A DNA stretch of 34,199 nucleotides, taken from assembly GCA_003169695.1 (NCBI GenBank), contig PNAS01000034.1, positions 1 through 34,199 on the forward strand, written 5' to 3'. Source of the stretch: Spartobacteria bacterium. GTDB lineage: Bacteria; Verrucomicrobiota; Verrucomicrobiia; Chthoniobacterales; UBA10450. Position 1 is the first letter of the stretch. Each line of letters opens with the position of its first letter. A program made the translations under genes and the position numbers. This document shows positions 24,083-32,962 of this stretch, one piece after another. The notes under the pieces are model-generated. The model did no database searches. It was not told the origin of the DNA and saw only the letters and a list, made by a program, of their open reading frames with translations.

Positions 24083-26398
24083 ATGATCGCGAAAAATAGC
24101 GCGCTCTGCTTTCTCTGCCAAATTTCCCTGCTGACGCAGGTGCCTTGCATTGGACGCGGCGAATCCGTCAAGGCGAACGGAAGAGATCAGCCTCTCCTGG
24201 CGGATTACGTTCGTCCTTTCGTAGGGACCCAGGGAGAAGGCAATACTTATCCCGGACCGTCGGCCCCCTTTGGCATGATCCAACTGAGTCCCGACACCGA
24301 GAAGGACCTGTGGGAAACGGCTTCCGGCTATGAGTATTCCGATCCTTCGATCATGGGCTTCAGTCTCACTCATCTGACCGGCACCGGAATTCCAGACCTG
24401 GGCGATTTCCTCTTCACGCCGCAGATCGGAGCACCAAAATTTTTGTCCGGGACAAAGGATGATCCTGATTCTGGATACCGCTCAAGCTATTCCCACGATG
24501 AGGAAACCGCATCCGCCGGGTATTACAAAGTGAAGCTGCGAAAATCCGGCGTCACCGTTGAACTCACCGCCGGGGAACGCGCCGGCATGATGCGGATGAC
24601 TTTTCCGGCGAGTGACGAGGCGTCGATCCTCACCGATCTCCATCACGTCCTCAGCGGCAAAAAGTGGACTGTTGCCTGGTCACACGTGCGCGTGGAGAAC
24701 AACTCCACCGTGACCGGTTTTCATTTGGTGAACGGGTGGGCCAGGGAACGATATCTCTATTTCGCGGCCCGCTATTCACGGCCTTTCGACAAGGCCGAGA
24801 TCATCAGCGACGGCAAACGGATCATCTACAACACTTACCGCTTTCGCAGCAGCCATGAAGCGAGCGGAAACAATCTGCAATTCCTCGCCCAATACAAAAC
24901 GAAGGAGAAGGAATCCATCATCATCAAAGTGGGGGTCTCAGCCGTAAGCGCGGAAAACGCCCTGAAAAATTTGGATGCTGAAATTCCCGATTGGAGTTTT
25001 GAAAGGCTCCGGAATCAAACTCAAGCGAACTGGAACAAGGAGTTAAGCCGAATCGAGATTGAAGGTTCGCGGGAGGAGAAGGAGACCTTCTACACGTCAC
25101 TTTATCACGCGTTCCTCGCGCCAAGCCTTTATCAAGACGTAACCGGCGAGTATCGAGGGCTGGACCAGAATGTTCATCAGGCCAAGGGCTTCACCAATTA
25201 CACCGTTTTTTCGCTCTGGGACACTTATCGCGCCACCCACCCGCTCTTTGCCCTCATTCAAGCGCCGCGCGACGCGGACATGATCAACTCTATGCTGGCT
25301 CATTACGACCAAAGTGTGGAGCGCATGCTTCCCGTCTGGTCCCTTCAGGCCAATGAGACCTGGTGCATGGTCGGCTATCACGCCGTCTCGGTGATCGTCG
25401 ATGGCTATATGAAAGGCGTGAGGGGATTCAATCGCGACCGAGCGTATGACGCGATCAAGACCACGGCAATGAACCCCAACTACGATAGCGTGGCCACCTA
25501 CGCCAAGTTGGGCTGGGTCCCCTTTGAAAAGGAGAATGAGTCGGTCTCCAAGACCCTCGAATACGCCTACGATGATTACTGCATCGCGCAAATGGCGAAA
25601 GCGCTCGGGAAGCGAGAGGATTACGGCTACTTCACGAAGCGCGCCGCCAGTTACAGGAATCTTTTCGATCCGTCAGTAGGCCTGATGCGCGGGAAGGATT
25701 CGCAGGGTAACTGGCATACGCCGTTTAATCCGCATTTCTACGATGAGACCGCTGGAGTGAACGACTTCACTGAAGGAACCAGTTGGCAGTATTCATGGTA
25801 CGTTCCACAAGACGTGCCCGGACTGATGGCTCTAATGGGAGGCAAAGAGAAGTTCCTAGAGAAACTGGACGCGCTTTTCACCTTTAAGGAGGCCGAACAA
25901 AGCAAGGGCGTCTCCGATATCCAGGGCAGGATCGGCGAATACTGGCATGGCAACGAGCCCAGCCACCACGTCATCTATCTTTACTCCTATGCCGGCCAGC
26001 CCTGGAAAGCAGCTGAGCGTTTGCACGAAGTCGTTACAACGCAATACGGCAATAAACCGAATTCACTCAGCGGTAATGACGATTGCGGTCAAATGTCCGC
26101 CTGGTATATGTTTACTTGCCTGGGATTCTATCCCGTTTGTCCGGGCAGCGATTACTATGTGATCGGTGCGCCCCAGTTGAAGAAGGCCGTCTTGAATCTT
26201 TCCGACCAGAAGAGATTTTCCATGACGGCGAACAATCTTTCCGCTGAGAACATCTACATTCAATCCGTCCAGTTGAACGGTAAAAACCTGGATAATCCTT
26301 TCCTTCCCTACAACGAAGTAAGGAACGGCGGAACGCTCGTCTTTACCATGGGACCGAAACCAAGCCGGTGGGGGACCAACCCGCAAATTCCCGAGTAG
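24083..26398 (+). CDS. GH92 family alpha-mannosidase, classical subgroup
   Basis: 771 residues. The ATG at 24083 gives MIAKNSALCFLCQISLL, a plausible signal peptide, so export is likely; 50 in-frame codons upstream look non-coding. Family 92 enzymes are calcium-dependent inverting exo-alpha-mannosidases. Visible blocks: YVRPFVGTQGEGNTYPG, the substrate-site region ASGYEYSDPSIMGFSLTHLT, the toroid-domain motif SLWDTYRATHPLFAL, HGNEPSHH with the catalytic acid at about E625, and GNDDCGQMSAWY (about 664-675) with the acidic pair that supports the base. It is the first gene of the four-gene cluster and ends two bases before the next ATG. Alpha-1,2 specificity is common in this subgroup but not proven here. 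Confidence 0.93.
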   Translation: MIAKNSALCFLCQISLLTQVPCIGRGESVKANGRDQPLLADYVRPFVGTQGEGNTYPGPSAPFGMIQLSPDTEKDLWETASGYEYSDPSIMGFSLTHLTGTGIPDLGDFLFTPQIGAPKFLSGTKDDPDSGYRSSYSHDEETASAGYYKVKLRKSGVTVELTAGERAGMMRMTFPASDEASILTDLHHVLSGKKWTVAWSHVRVENNSTVTGFHLVNGWARERYLYFAARYSRPFDKAEIISDGKRIIYNTYRFRSSHEASGNNLQFLAQYKTKEKESIIIKVGVSAVSAENALKNLDAEIPDWSFERLRNQTQANWNKELSRIEIEGSREEKETFYTSLYHAFLAPSLYQDVTGEYRGLDQNVHQAKGFTNYTVFSLWDTYRATHPLFALIQAPRDADMINSMLAHYDQSVERMLPVWSLQANETWCMVGYHAVSVIVDGYMKGVRGFNRDRAYDAIKTTAMNPNYDSVATYAKLGWVPFEKENESVSKTLEYAYDDYCIAQMAKALGKREDYGYFTKRAASYRNLFDPSVGLMRGKDSQGNWHTPFNPHFYDETAGVNDFTEGTSWQYSWYVPQDVPGLMALMGGKEKFLEKLDALFTFKEAEQSKGVSDIQGRIGEYWHGNEPSHHVIYLYSYAGQPWKAAERLHEVVTTQYGNKPNSLSGNDDCGQMSAWYMFTCLGFYPVCPGSDYYVIGAPQLKKAVLNLSDQKRFSMTANNLSAENIYIQSVQLNGKNLDNPFLPYNEVRNGGTLVFTMGPKPSRWGTNPQIPE

Positions 26399-26400
26399 CA

Positions 26401-28728
26401 ATGAGAAATCGAATTTGTGTTGCCGCTCTGTGCCTTTCCCTGGCTCTTCCCGCGCTGGGCGAAAAAGCGCCCCTTGTCAGTCTGGTTAATCCACTGCAGG
26501 GAACTGATTCACTTCGGGAATTTTCCCACGGGAACACTTATCCGGCCGTCGCCTTGCCCTTTCCGATGAACGCCTGGTCCCCTTATACCCAGCCGGCGCG
26601 CGAGACATTTTTCTATCAATACAAACAGAACAAGATTCGAGGCATCCGGCAAACGCACCAGCCCAGTCCCTGGATGGGAGATTATGCGACTTTTTCCCTC
26701 ATGCCGGTGTCCGGCAAACTGGCGGTAACCGAAGATGAGCGAGCTTCGATTTTCCGGCATGAAAACGAAACTGCGCACCTTGATTATTATAAGGTCCACT
26801 TGGATACCTGGAATGCGACGGCAGAAGTGACTCCTACCGAGCGTGGCGCCCGCTTCCGCTTCACCTTTCAAGAGAAAGGGGATTCCTACGTCGTGCTCGA
26901 TGCCTTCGCCGGTAAGTCCATCTCTACCGTCAAGATAATTCCCGGCGAAAACAAACTCGTTGGCATCGCCCGCAACGCTCGCGGCACACTCCCGCCGAAT
27001 TTCGGAAATCATTTCGTGATTGTGTTTGATCGTCCCTTCACCACCTACGGAACCTGGTCGGGCAATTCCGTCCAACCAGGGCAGGTGGAACTGGAAGGAA
27101 AGGAGGCCATGGGCGTTTTTCTGAAATTCGACACCGGCACCGATAATCTGGTCACCTGCAAGGTAGCTTCTTCGTTCATTAGCCCGGAACAAGCCGGGCG
27201 GAATCTTCAGCAGGAAATCGGCGAGGCCGATTTCGACACGATTCGAAATCGTGCGGCAGAGCGCTGGAAGCAAACGCTTGCGAAGATTGAGATCGAAGGC
27301 GGCACGGAAGACCAACAGCGAACCTTCTACAGTGCATTCTATCGCAGCCTCCTCTTTCCCCAGAAGTTCTACGAACTGGATCAGGCCGGGAAGCCGACCT
27401 ATTACAGCCCTTACGACGGCAAGATCCACCCGGGCTACCTTTACACCAACAGCGGTTTCTGGGACACCTTCCGCGCCTCGCACCCGCTCCTTAATCTCCT
27501 TTTCCCTGACGTTAGCGGAGAGATTTTGCAAGGTCTGCTTAATGCCTACGACGAAAGCGGATGGCTGCCGGCTTGGTCGAGTCCCGCACATCGTGATGTC
27601 ATGATCGGCAACCATGCCTTCTCCCTTTTCGCGGACGGCTGGGTCAAAGGAGCTCGGAACTTTGATGCGAACAAGGCCGTTGCCGCAATGGTGCATGACG
27701 CGAACACGCAAAGCCCGCCCAAGCTTTCCACCGTCGGTCGGGACGGGGCCAAGTATTACAACACTATTGGGTACGTTCCATATTCCGGGATAAAAAACAC
27801 GCCTGATAGCTTTACTGAGGCCGGCGCGAAGACACTGGAGTTCGCCTACGATGATTTCTGCGCCGCCCAGCTGGCGAACGCGATCGGCAAAGACGAAGAA
27901 GCGAAGACGTTTGCCAGGAAGGCATTGAACTACACCAAGCTTTTCGACTCAAAGACAGGATTCATGCGCGGGCGGAAAGCGGATGGATCATGGTGCGAGC
28001 CGTTTTATCCGGACGAGTGGGGTGGCCCTTTCACGGAAGGCAACTCGTGGCAGTGGACGTGGAGTGTCATGCAGGATGTGCCGGGATTGATCAAGCTCAT
28101 GGGGGGCGAGAAAGCTTTTGCTGGCAAGCTCGACGCGGTCTTCGCCGAACCGCCCTCCGTCAGAGTCGGTACCTATGGCGAGATGATCCATGAAATGACC
28201 GAAATGGTAGCGGCCAATCTGGGTCAGTACGCCCACGGCAACGAACCTGTCCATCACCTGATCTACCTTTACGATTACGTCGGGCAGCCGTGGAAAGTCC
28301 AATCGCGTGTGCGCCAGGTCATGACCTGGCTATACCAACCAACCCCGGACGGGTTGTGTGGTGATGAGGACACCGGACAGATGTCAGCCTGGTATGTTTT
28401 CAGCGCGCTGGGCTTTTATCCGGTCTGCCCGGGTGATCCCAATTACATCATCGGCAGTCCCCTCTTTGATAAGGCCACGCTCCATCTCCCGAACGGAAAC
28501 ACCTTTTCGATTACAGCGAAGGAGAATGGTCCGCAGCATTTCTACATTAACAACGCGGAGTTGAACGGACGACCCTTTAATCAAACCTGGCTTAGCCATG
28601 AGGAGGTGTTGAAAGGCGGTGAGCTTCTCTTCAAGCTGACTTCGACCCCAAATTATAAGTGGGCGGTGGGGCCGGAAAGCCGCCCGCCTTCGGCCCTCTC
28701 GACGCTCATCGGCACAAGCACACGCTAA
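26401..28728 (+). CDS. GH92 family alpha-mannosidase-like hydrolase, divergent subgroup
   Basis: 775 residues with a clear signal peptide (MRNRICVAALCLSLALPALG), so periplasmic or secreted. It keeps the GH92 frame: NPLQGTDSL and HGNTYPAVALPFPMNAW at the start, SGFWDTFRASHPLLNL, HGNEPVHH (acid about E615) and GDEDTGQMSAWY (about 654-665). It lacks the SGYxY...GFS.THL block of the preceding enzyme and instead has RQTHQPSPWMGDYATFSL, marking another subgroup. A different linkage or aglycone preference is therefore likely. The ATG at 26401 is two bases after the previous stop. The two genes together look like paralogues with divided substrate ranges, not a recent tandem duplication. Confidence 0.92.
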   Translation: MRNRICVAALCLSLALPALGEKAPLVSLVNPLQGTDSLREFSHGNTYPAVALPFPMNAWSPYTQPARETFFYQYKQNKIRGIRQTHQPSPWMGDYATFSLMPVSGKLAVTEDERASIFRHENETAHLDYYKVHLDTWNATAEVTPTERGARFRFTFQEKGDSYVVLDAFAGKSISTVKIIPGENKLVGIARNARGTLPPNFGNHFVIVFDRPFTTYGTWSGNSVQPGQVELEGKEAMGVFLKFDTGTDNLVTCKVASSFISPEQAGRNLQQEIGEADFDTIRNRAAERWKQTLAKIEIEGGTEDQQRTFYSAFYRSLLFPQKFYELDQAGKPTYYSPYDGKIHPGYLYTNSGFWDTFRASHPLLNLLFPDVSGEILQGLLNAYDESGWLPAWSSPAHRDVMIGNHAFSLFADGWVKGARNFDANKAVAAMVHDANTQSPPKLSTVGRDGAKYYNTIGYVPYSGIKNTPDSFTEAGAKTLEFAYDDFCAAQLANAIGKDEEAKTFARKALNYTKLFDSKTGFMRGRKADGSWCEPFYPDEWGGPFTEGNSWQWTWSVMQDVPGLIKLMGGEKAFAGKLDAVFAEPPSVRVGTYGEMIHEMTEMVAANLGQYAHGNEPVHHLIYLYDYVGQPWKVQSRVRQVMTWLYQPTPDGLCGDEDTGQMSAWYVFSALGFYPVCPGDPNYIIGSPLFDKATLHLPNGNTFSITAKENGPQHFYINNAELNGRPFNQTWLSHEEVLKGGELLFKLTSTPNYKWAVGPESRPPSALSTLIGTSTR

Positions 28729-28748
28729 ACGCGGCCAGCACTCTCGCT

Positions 28749-30140
28749 ATGCCTAACGACCGCGCAAAAAGCATCAACGAACAGACCTACCGCGGTCCGT
28801 TCGCGGTCATGACCGTCCTCTTTTTCATGTGGGGTTTCATGACCGTCTTTAACGACATCCTCATCCCGCGCTTCAAGGATGCATTCACTCTCGACTATTT
28901 TCATGCCATGCTCGTGCAGTTCGCTTTTTTCGGAGCTTACTTCATCGGATCGCTTCTCTACTTTGCCATCTCGGTCCTCATCGGTGATCCCATTGCGCGT
29001 CTTGGATATAAGAACGGTGTCGTCATCGGACTGCTGATCTCGGCCGTGGGCAGCGCTCTCTTCTGGCCAGCTGCCGTCGCGCTGTCCTACCCCCTGTTTT
29101 TGGCGGCGCTGTTCGTGGTAGGTTTGGGCTTCGCCATGTTGCAAATCGCGGCCAATCCTTATGTGACAATCCTCGGGTCGGAGCGAACGGCCTCCAGCCG
29201 ATTGAATCTGGCGCAGGCCTTCAATTCACTTGGCACCACTCTGGGACCGTTGGTCGGTGGCTATTTGATCTTTCGATATTTTGCCCGCACCGGCGCACAT
29301 GGAGCGGACTCGGTCAAAGTGCCGTACCTGGCGTTTTGCATTGTCTTCACGACGCTCGCGGCGATTTTTTTCTTCGTTCATCTGCCACATATCGGTGAAG
29401 GAAAGATTGAGCCGGGCTTCGCCGCTCTCAAATTTCCACACGTCGATCTGGGAATCATCGCAATCTTCATGTACGTCGGAGGCGAAGTTGCGGTCGGCAG
29501 TTCGATTATCAACTTTCTCGGGCAACCCAAGATCGCCGGATTCACCCAACTGGAAGCAAGCGGATATGTCTCCCTCTTCTGGGGAGGCATGCTGATCGGG
29601 CGCTTTATGGGCGCGGTGGAATTGAGCGAAATTGCGCCCGGAGTGAAACGGCTCTTGCTCAGCGCTATTCCGCTCGCCGCGTTCCTGGTGCTAGGGGCGA
29701 TCCGGGGCTGGGCGGTTGTGAAAATGTATCTGCCGTTCCTCGCTCTCTGCTGGATGTTGTTCCAGTTCGGAAAATCGCTCGCTGCTCGCACCTTGATGAG
29801 TTTTTCCCTGACTGTTGTCGCGTTGCTCGCGACCGCGATTTTCACCGGCGGCAGGCTCGCGATGTGGTGCGTCATCGGGGCCGGTCTCTTTACTTCAATC
29901 GGATGGTCCAACACCTTTTCGCTTGCGATCGAAGGCCTTGGTATCTATAAGAGCCAGGCTTCTTCGCTTTTGGTCATGGCGATTCTCGGCGGCGCTATTC
30001 TTCCGCCACTGCAAGGCTACGTTGCCGACTGCTGGAATCTGCAAATATCATACGTCGTTCCACTCATCGCTTACGCCTACGTCGCCTTCTATGGATGGAA
30101 GGGGCATGAAATCGGGCGTCGAGTTTCCGCCGTTGGTTAA
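28749..30140 (+). CDS. FucP-like MFS sugar transporter
   Basis: 463 residues from the ATG at 28749, 20 bases after the mannosidase stop. It has twelve hydrophobic segments. The start VLFFMWGFMTVFNDILIPRF is the hallmark of the fucose-galactose-glucose:H+ symporter (FHS) family, and LQIAANPYVTILG and LAQAFNSLGTTLGPL are also typical. It imports a hexose by proton symport across the inner membrane. Next to two mannosidases and a sugar kinase, mannose is the likely substrate by context; glucose or galactose are alternatives. Upstream in-frame codons overlap the mannosidase end and look non-coding. Confidence 0.9.
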   Translation: MPNDRAKSINEQTYRGPFAVMTVLFFMWGFMTVFNDILIPRFKDAFTLDYFHAMLVQFAFFGAYFIGSLLYFAISVLIGDPIARLGYKNGVVIGLLISAVGSALFWPAAVALSYPLFLAALFVVGLGFAMLQIAANPYVTILGSERTASSRLNLAQAFNSLGTTLGPLVGGYLIFRYFARTGAHGADSVKVPYLAFCIVFTTLAAIFFFVHLPHIGEGKIEPGFAALKFPHVDLGIIAIFMYVGGEVAVGSSIINFLGQPKIAGFTQLEASGYVSLFWGGMLIGRFMGAVELSEIAPGVKRLLLSAIPLAAFLVLGAIRGWAVVKMYLPFLALCWMLFQFGKSLAARTLMSFSLTVVALLATAIFTGGRLAMWCVIGAGLFTSIGWSNTFSLAIEGLGIYKSQASSLLVMAILGGAILPPLQGYVADCWNLQISYVVPLIAYAYVAFYGWKGHEIGRRVSAVG

Positions 30141-30145
30141 CGTCT

Positions 30146-31258
30146 GTGGCCGCTGACTATTCGCACGATCGACGCGTCGTTTTGACGCTCGACGCCGGTG
30201 GAACGAATTTCCGATTTTCCGCTACCCAGGGAAATCTACCGGTCGTCGAGACGGTGACGTTGCCATCACGCGGCGACGATTTGGAGCGCTGTCTCGCCAA
30301 TATCGTCGAAGGATTTTCACGGATCAAAGAACGCTGTCCCGAGCCGCCGGTCGCAATAAGCTTCGCCTTTCCGGGCCCAGCTGATTACCCGAATGGCATC
30401 ATCGGTGACTTGCAACATCTGCCGGCCTTTCGCGGCGGCGTGGCGCTCGGACCTTTCTTGCAGGCGCGTTTTGGCGTTCCGGTTTTCTTAAATAACGACG
30501 GCGATCTGTTTGTCTACGGGGAGGCCATCGCCGGTTTTCTTCCTTATGTGAATGGCCTGCTGGAAAAGGCCGGTAATCCGAAGCGATACAGAAATCTTTT
30601 CGGCGTGACTCTCGGCACTGGTTTCGGCGGAGGCATTGTGCGCGACGGAGAATTATTCATCGGGGATAACTCGCTCGCCGGCGAAATCTGGCTGCTCCGC
30701 AACAAGCTCCACCCGCAGACGAGAGCTGAAGATGGCGCAAACGTTGGCGCAATCCGCCGTGTCTACGCCGAAAAGGCGGGCATTTCCTTTGATGAATCGC
30801 CCGAGCCCAAAGTGATCTTCGAAATCGGCCAGGGGAAGTATCCTGGCGACACGGCTGCCGCGCTTGAAGCGTTTCGCCAACTCGGCGAGGTTGTGGGTGA
30901 CGCGATGGGACAGGCCTTGACGCTTGTGGACGGGCTGGCGGTCATAGGCGGTGGGTTGTCCGGCGCTGCGCCTCTCTTCATGCGCGCATTGATCACCGAA
31001 TTAAACGGCACCTATGCCAGTCCAACCGGCTACACGGTTCGCCGGCTGATCCCCGAGGTTTTTAATCTTGAAGAGCCTGCGCAGTTGCCGAGGTTCCTGG
31101 CAGGCGCGTCGCGCGAAATCACCGTCCCAGGCAGCGAACGAACGATACAATACGACCCACTGCCACGCATAGGCATCGGGATATCTCGGTTGGGGACGAG
31201 CGACGCGATTGTGATCGGCGCTTACGCGTTTGCCTTGCAAAAACTCGATCACGGTTAA
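30146..31258 (+). CDS. ROK family sugar kinase
   Basis: 370 residues from a GTG five bases after the transporter stop. The ATP-binding motif LDAGGTNFRFSA starts at about residue 14, and PVFLNNDGDLFVYGEA (catalytic Asp region), FGVTLGTGFGGGIVRDGEL and VDGLAVIGGGLSG follow, as in ROK kinases. The ROK zinc motif CxCGxxGCxE is absent, which occurs in divergent members, and an extra C-terminal block after residue 300 makes it longer than the common 300-320 residues. It should phosphorylate the imported hexose, by context mannose to mannose 6-phosphate. It is the last gene of the cluster. Confidence 0.85.
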   Translation: MAADYSHDRRVVLTLDAGGTNFRFSATQGNLPVVETVTLPSRGDDLERCLANIVEGFSRIKERCPEPPVAISFAFPGPADYPNGIIGDLQHLPAFRGGVALGPFLQARFGVPVFLNNDGDLFVYGEAIAGFLPYVNGLLEKAGNPKRYRNLFGVTLGTGFGGGIVRDGELFIGDNSLAGEIWLLRNKLHPQTRAEDGANVGAIRRVYAEKAGISFDESPEPKVIFEIGQGKYPGDTAAALEAFRQLGEVVGDAMGQALTLVDGLAVIGGGLSGAAPLFMRALITELNGTYASPTGYTVRRLIPEVFNLEEPAQLPRFLAGASREITVPGSERTIQYDPLPRIGIGISRLGTSDAIVIGAYAFALQKLDHG

Positions 31259-31279
31259 CGGTCGCTCGATGTGGTCGCA

Positions 31280-31434
31280 GCGTTCCTTGGCTTGCACCTC
31301 CAAGCCGATTCACTCTCCAATCAATTCCGCGCCGCCGATAATCCATCCTCACCGAGGGCGCGCGGTTAGCTCAGTGGTAGAGCGCTAGCTCGGCCCGGCA
31401 GGGGTCACAGCTTCGAACTCTGTATCGCGTACCA
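31280..31434 (+). repeat. Direct repeat copy 2: decayed tRNA-Val and its upstream flank
   Basis: GCGTTCCTT (31280-31288), CAATTCCG (31322-31329), ATAATCCATCC (31338-31348) and GCGCGGTTAGC appear in the same order and nearly the same spacing as in copy 1 (80 rather than 77 bases from the left marker to the tRNA). It begins 22 bases after the ROK kinase stop and closes the mannosidase block. Confidence 0.8.
31360..31434 (+). pseudogene. Degenerate tRNA-Val copy (anticodon position reads GGC)
   Basis: It is 75 bases long like the intact tRNA-Val and identical at 66 positions, including D arm and CCA. The anticodon stem CTAGC/GGCAG has two mismatches, the T stem has one, and the first acceptor pair is G-T. 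The anticodon place reads GGC, an alanine anticodon on a valine tRNA body. The -35 box is also damaged. A pseudogene is most likely; a strange but active tRNA is possible. Confidence 0.75.
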
Positions 31435-31909
31435 TCCTGTTTTCGCTCGGCGAATGGACGCGGTTAGGAATAGGACTATGTGGGGACCGCCCACTCACCC
31501 GTCGCCAAGCAAATTCTGGCAAACGCTTCTCAGAAGTTTTCCGGACCCGCTAAAGCGAATTAACAAACCACGCGGCGATCAACCCGCCGGCCAAGCCAAC
31601 GAGAGGACTAAACAGCGCGAACCAAAAAGATAGCGTGAGACCCTTGTCAGGTAATGCTTGGTCAGCAGCTTTCATGATCCAATCGTGGCCCCCGAACGAG
31701 AACTTTGCTATTGGACATAGGACGGATTTATTCCCACTGCGTGAGAACGGGAAGCACCTCGTCCTTTCGAAGGGGCGGATGTTTCAGCGGTGAAAACAGG
31801 TGCGCCGAATCTTGGTTCGCTCTGGCTTGTGATTGCCGCCGTCGCGACCCGACCTGGAACCGGCTGGAGAGAATTGACCACCCGCCGATCTTGCGCGTAG
31901 AAAGATCTG
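31435..31909. other. Gene-poor stretch after the decayed tRNA
   Basis: These 475 bases contain no family-recognisable gene. The only plausible coding sequence is the 41-codon membrane peptide on the minus strand (31550-31675). The rest (31676-31909) has short frames with no convincing codon pattern and no obvious hairpin terminator. It may be remnant sequence at the edge of the island. Confidence 0.5.
31550..31675 (-). CDS. Possible small membrane protein (41 residues)
   Basis: An ATG at 31675 opens 41 codons to TAG. The peptide has a polar N-terminus (MKAADQALPDKGLT) and one hydrophobic helix including FWFALFSPLVGLAGGLIAAW, which ends with VNSL. This is the layout of small single-span membrane proteins. 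No good Shine-Dalgarno and no homologue known to me. It could be chance. Confidence 0.35.
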   Translation of the reverse strand: MKAADQALPDKGLTLSFWFALFSPLVGLAGGLIAAWFVNSL

Positions 31910-32896
31910 ATGAGAATCGAATCGCTCGCTCGCTTTCCTCTGGCCCAACTGCCCACGCCGATTGAAGAATTGAAATCGCTCGCGCGAGAACTCGGTGGGT
32001 CGGAGTTGCTCATCAAGCGCGACGATCAGACTGGCCTTGCGCTTGGCGGCAATAAGACGCGCAAGCTCGAGTTTCTCGTCGGCCAGGCTCTGGAGCAAGG
32101 CGCGGATACGCTGGTCACAGCGGGCGCGGCACAATCGAATCACTGTCGCCAAACCGCGGCGGCAGCAGCCAGGGTGGGTTTGCGTTGCGAGCTCTTGCTG
32201 AACGGCACAAAACCCGAGTTGCCGAATGGCAACTTGCTCCTCGATGAATTACTCGGCGCCCGCATCCATTGGATTCAACCTTCGGAGCGCGTGACCAAAC
32301 TGCGCGAGCTTCCAGATCAACTCCGTGAGGAAGGCCACAAGCCATACGTGATTCCCGTCGGCGGCTCCAACGGTGTTGGCGCGACTGGCTACGTGCTAGC
32401 AATGGTTGAGCTGGTCGAGCAGTTGCACGCGATCAATCGGCGCGTTGACCACGTCGTCTTCGCTTCAAGCTCCGGTGGAACGCAGGCGGGCATGGTCGTC
32501 GGTGCGAAGGTTACGGGCTTCGCTGGCACGCTGCATGGCGTGAGCATTGACAAGGACAATCGTGACGGCGCGCCTTACGGGTACGAGCTGGCGGACATCG
32601 CGAACGAGACCGCCCAATACATCGGTTTCGACGCGCAGTTCGCGGCCAACGATTTCAACGTCGAGTACAGCTATCTCGGCGGCGGCTACGGCGTAGTGAA
32701 CGACCTGGAGCGCGAGGCGATTCGTCTGCTCGCTTCGCGTGAAGGCATCGTACTCGATCCGGTTTACACCGGTCGCTCGATGGGAGCGCTGATCGATATG
32801 ATTCTCAAGAAAGCCTTCCGGTCGAATGAAACGGTTTTGTTCTGGCACACCGGCGGCGCGCCAGCGCTGTTTGCCTACGCGCAGGATTTGGTTTGA
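31910..32896 (+). CDS. D-cysteine desulfhydrase / ACC deaminase family PLP enzyme
   Basis: 328 residues of the fold type II PLP family. LPTPIEELKSLARELGG at the start, then LLIKRDDQTGLALGGNKTRK with the PLP-binding Lys in GGNKTRK, AGAAQSNHCRQTAAAAA, the phosphate-binding region SSSGGTQAGM and the end FWHTGGAPALFAY are typical of D-cysteine desulfhydrase (DcyD) and 1-aminocyclopropane-1-carboxylate deaminase. It splits an amino acid into a keto acid and ammonia, with sulfide if D-cysteine is the substrate. DcyD-like is the better guess; the two cannot be separated by eye. It is a stand-alone gene. Confidence 0.88.
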   Translation: MRIESLARFPLAQLPTPIEELKSLARELGGSELLIKRDDQTGLALGGNKTRKLEFLVGQALEQGADTLVTAGAAQSNHCRQTAAAAARVGLRCELLLNGTKPELPNGNLLLDELLGARIHWIQPSERVTKLRELPDQLREEGHKPYVIPVGGSNGVGATGYVLAMVELVEQLHAINRRVDHVVFASSSGGTQAGMVVGAKVTGFAGTLHGVSIDKDNRDGAPYGYELADIANETAQYIGFDAQFAANDFNVEYSYLGGGYGVVNDLEREAIRLLASREGIVLDPVYTGRSMGALIDMILKKAFRSNETVLFWHTGGAPALFAYAQDLV

Positions 32897-32962
32897 AGCG
32901 CGCCGGGGAGCGTGATCAGCGACCGCTTCCTTTCATGAAGGAAGGCGAAACAATCTCAATTC

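Noticed and set aside
26509..27711. Minus-strand open frame of 400 codons
   Set aside because: It is antisense to the second GH92 gene and arises from its codon composition; no recognisable domain.
23865..31279. Integrase, transposase or relaxase within the tRNA-bracketed block
   Set aside because: All coding space is taken by two GH92 genes, a transporter and a kinase. No recombinase motif was found.
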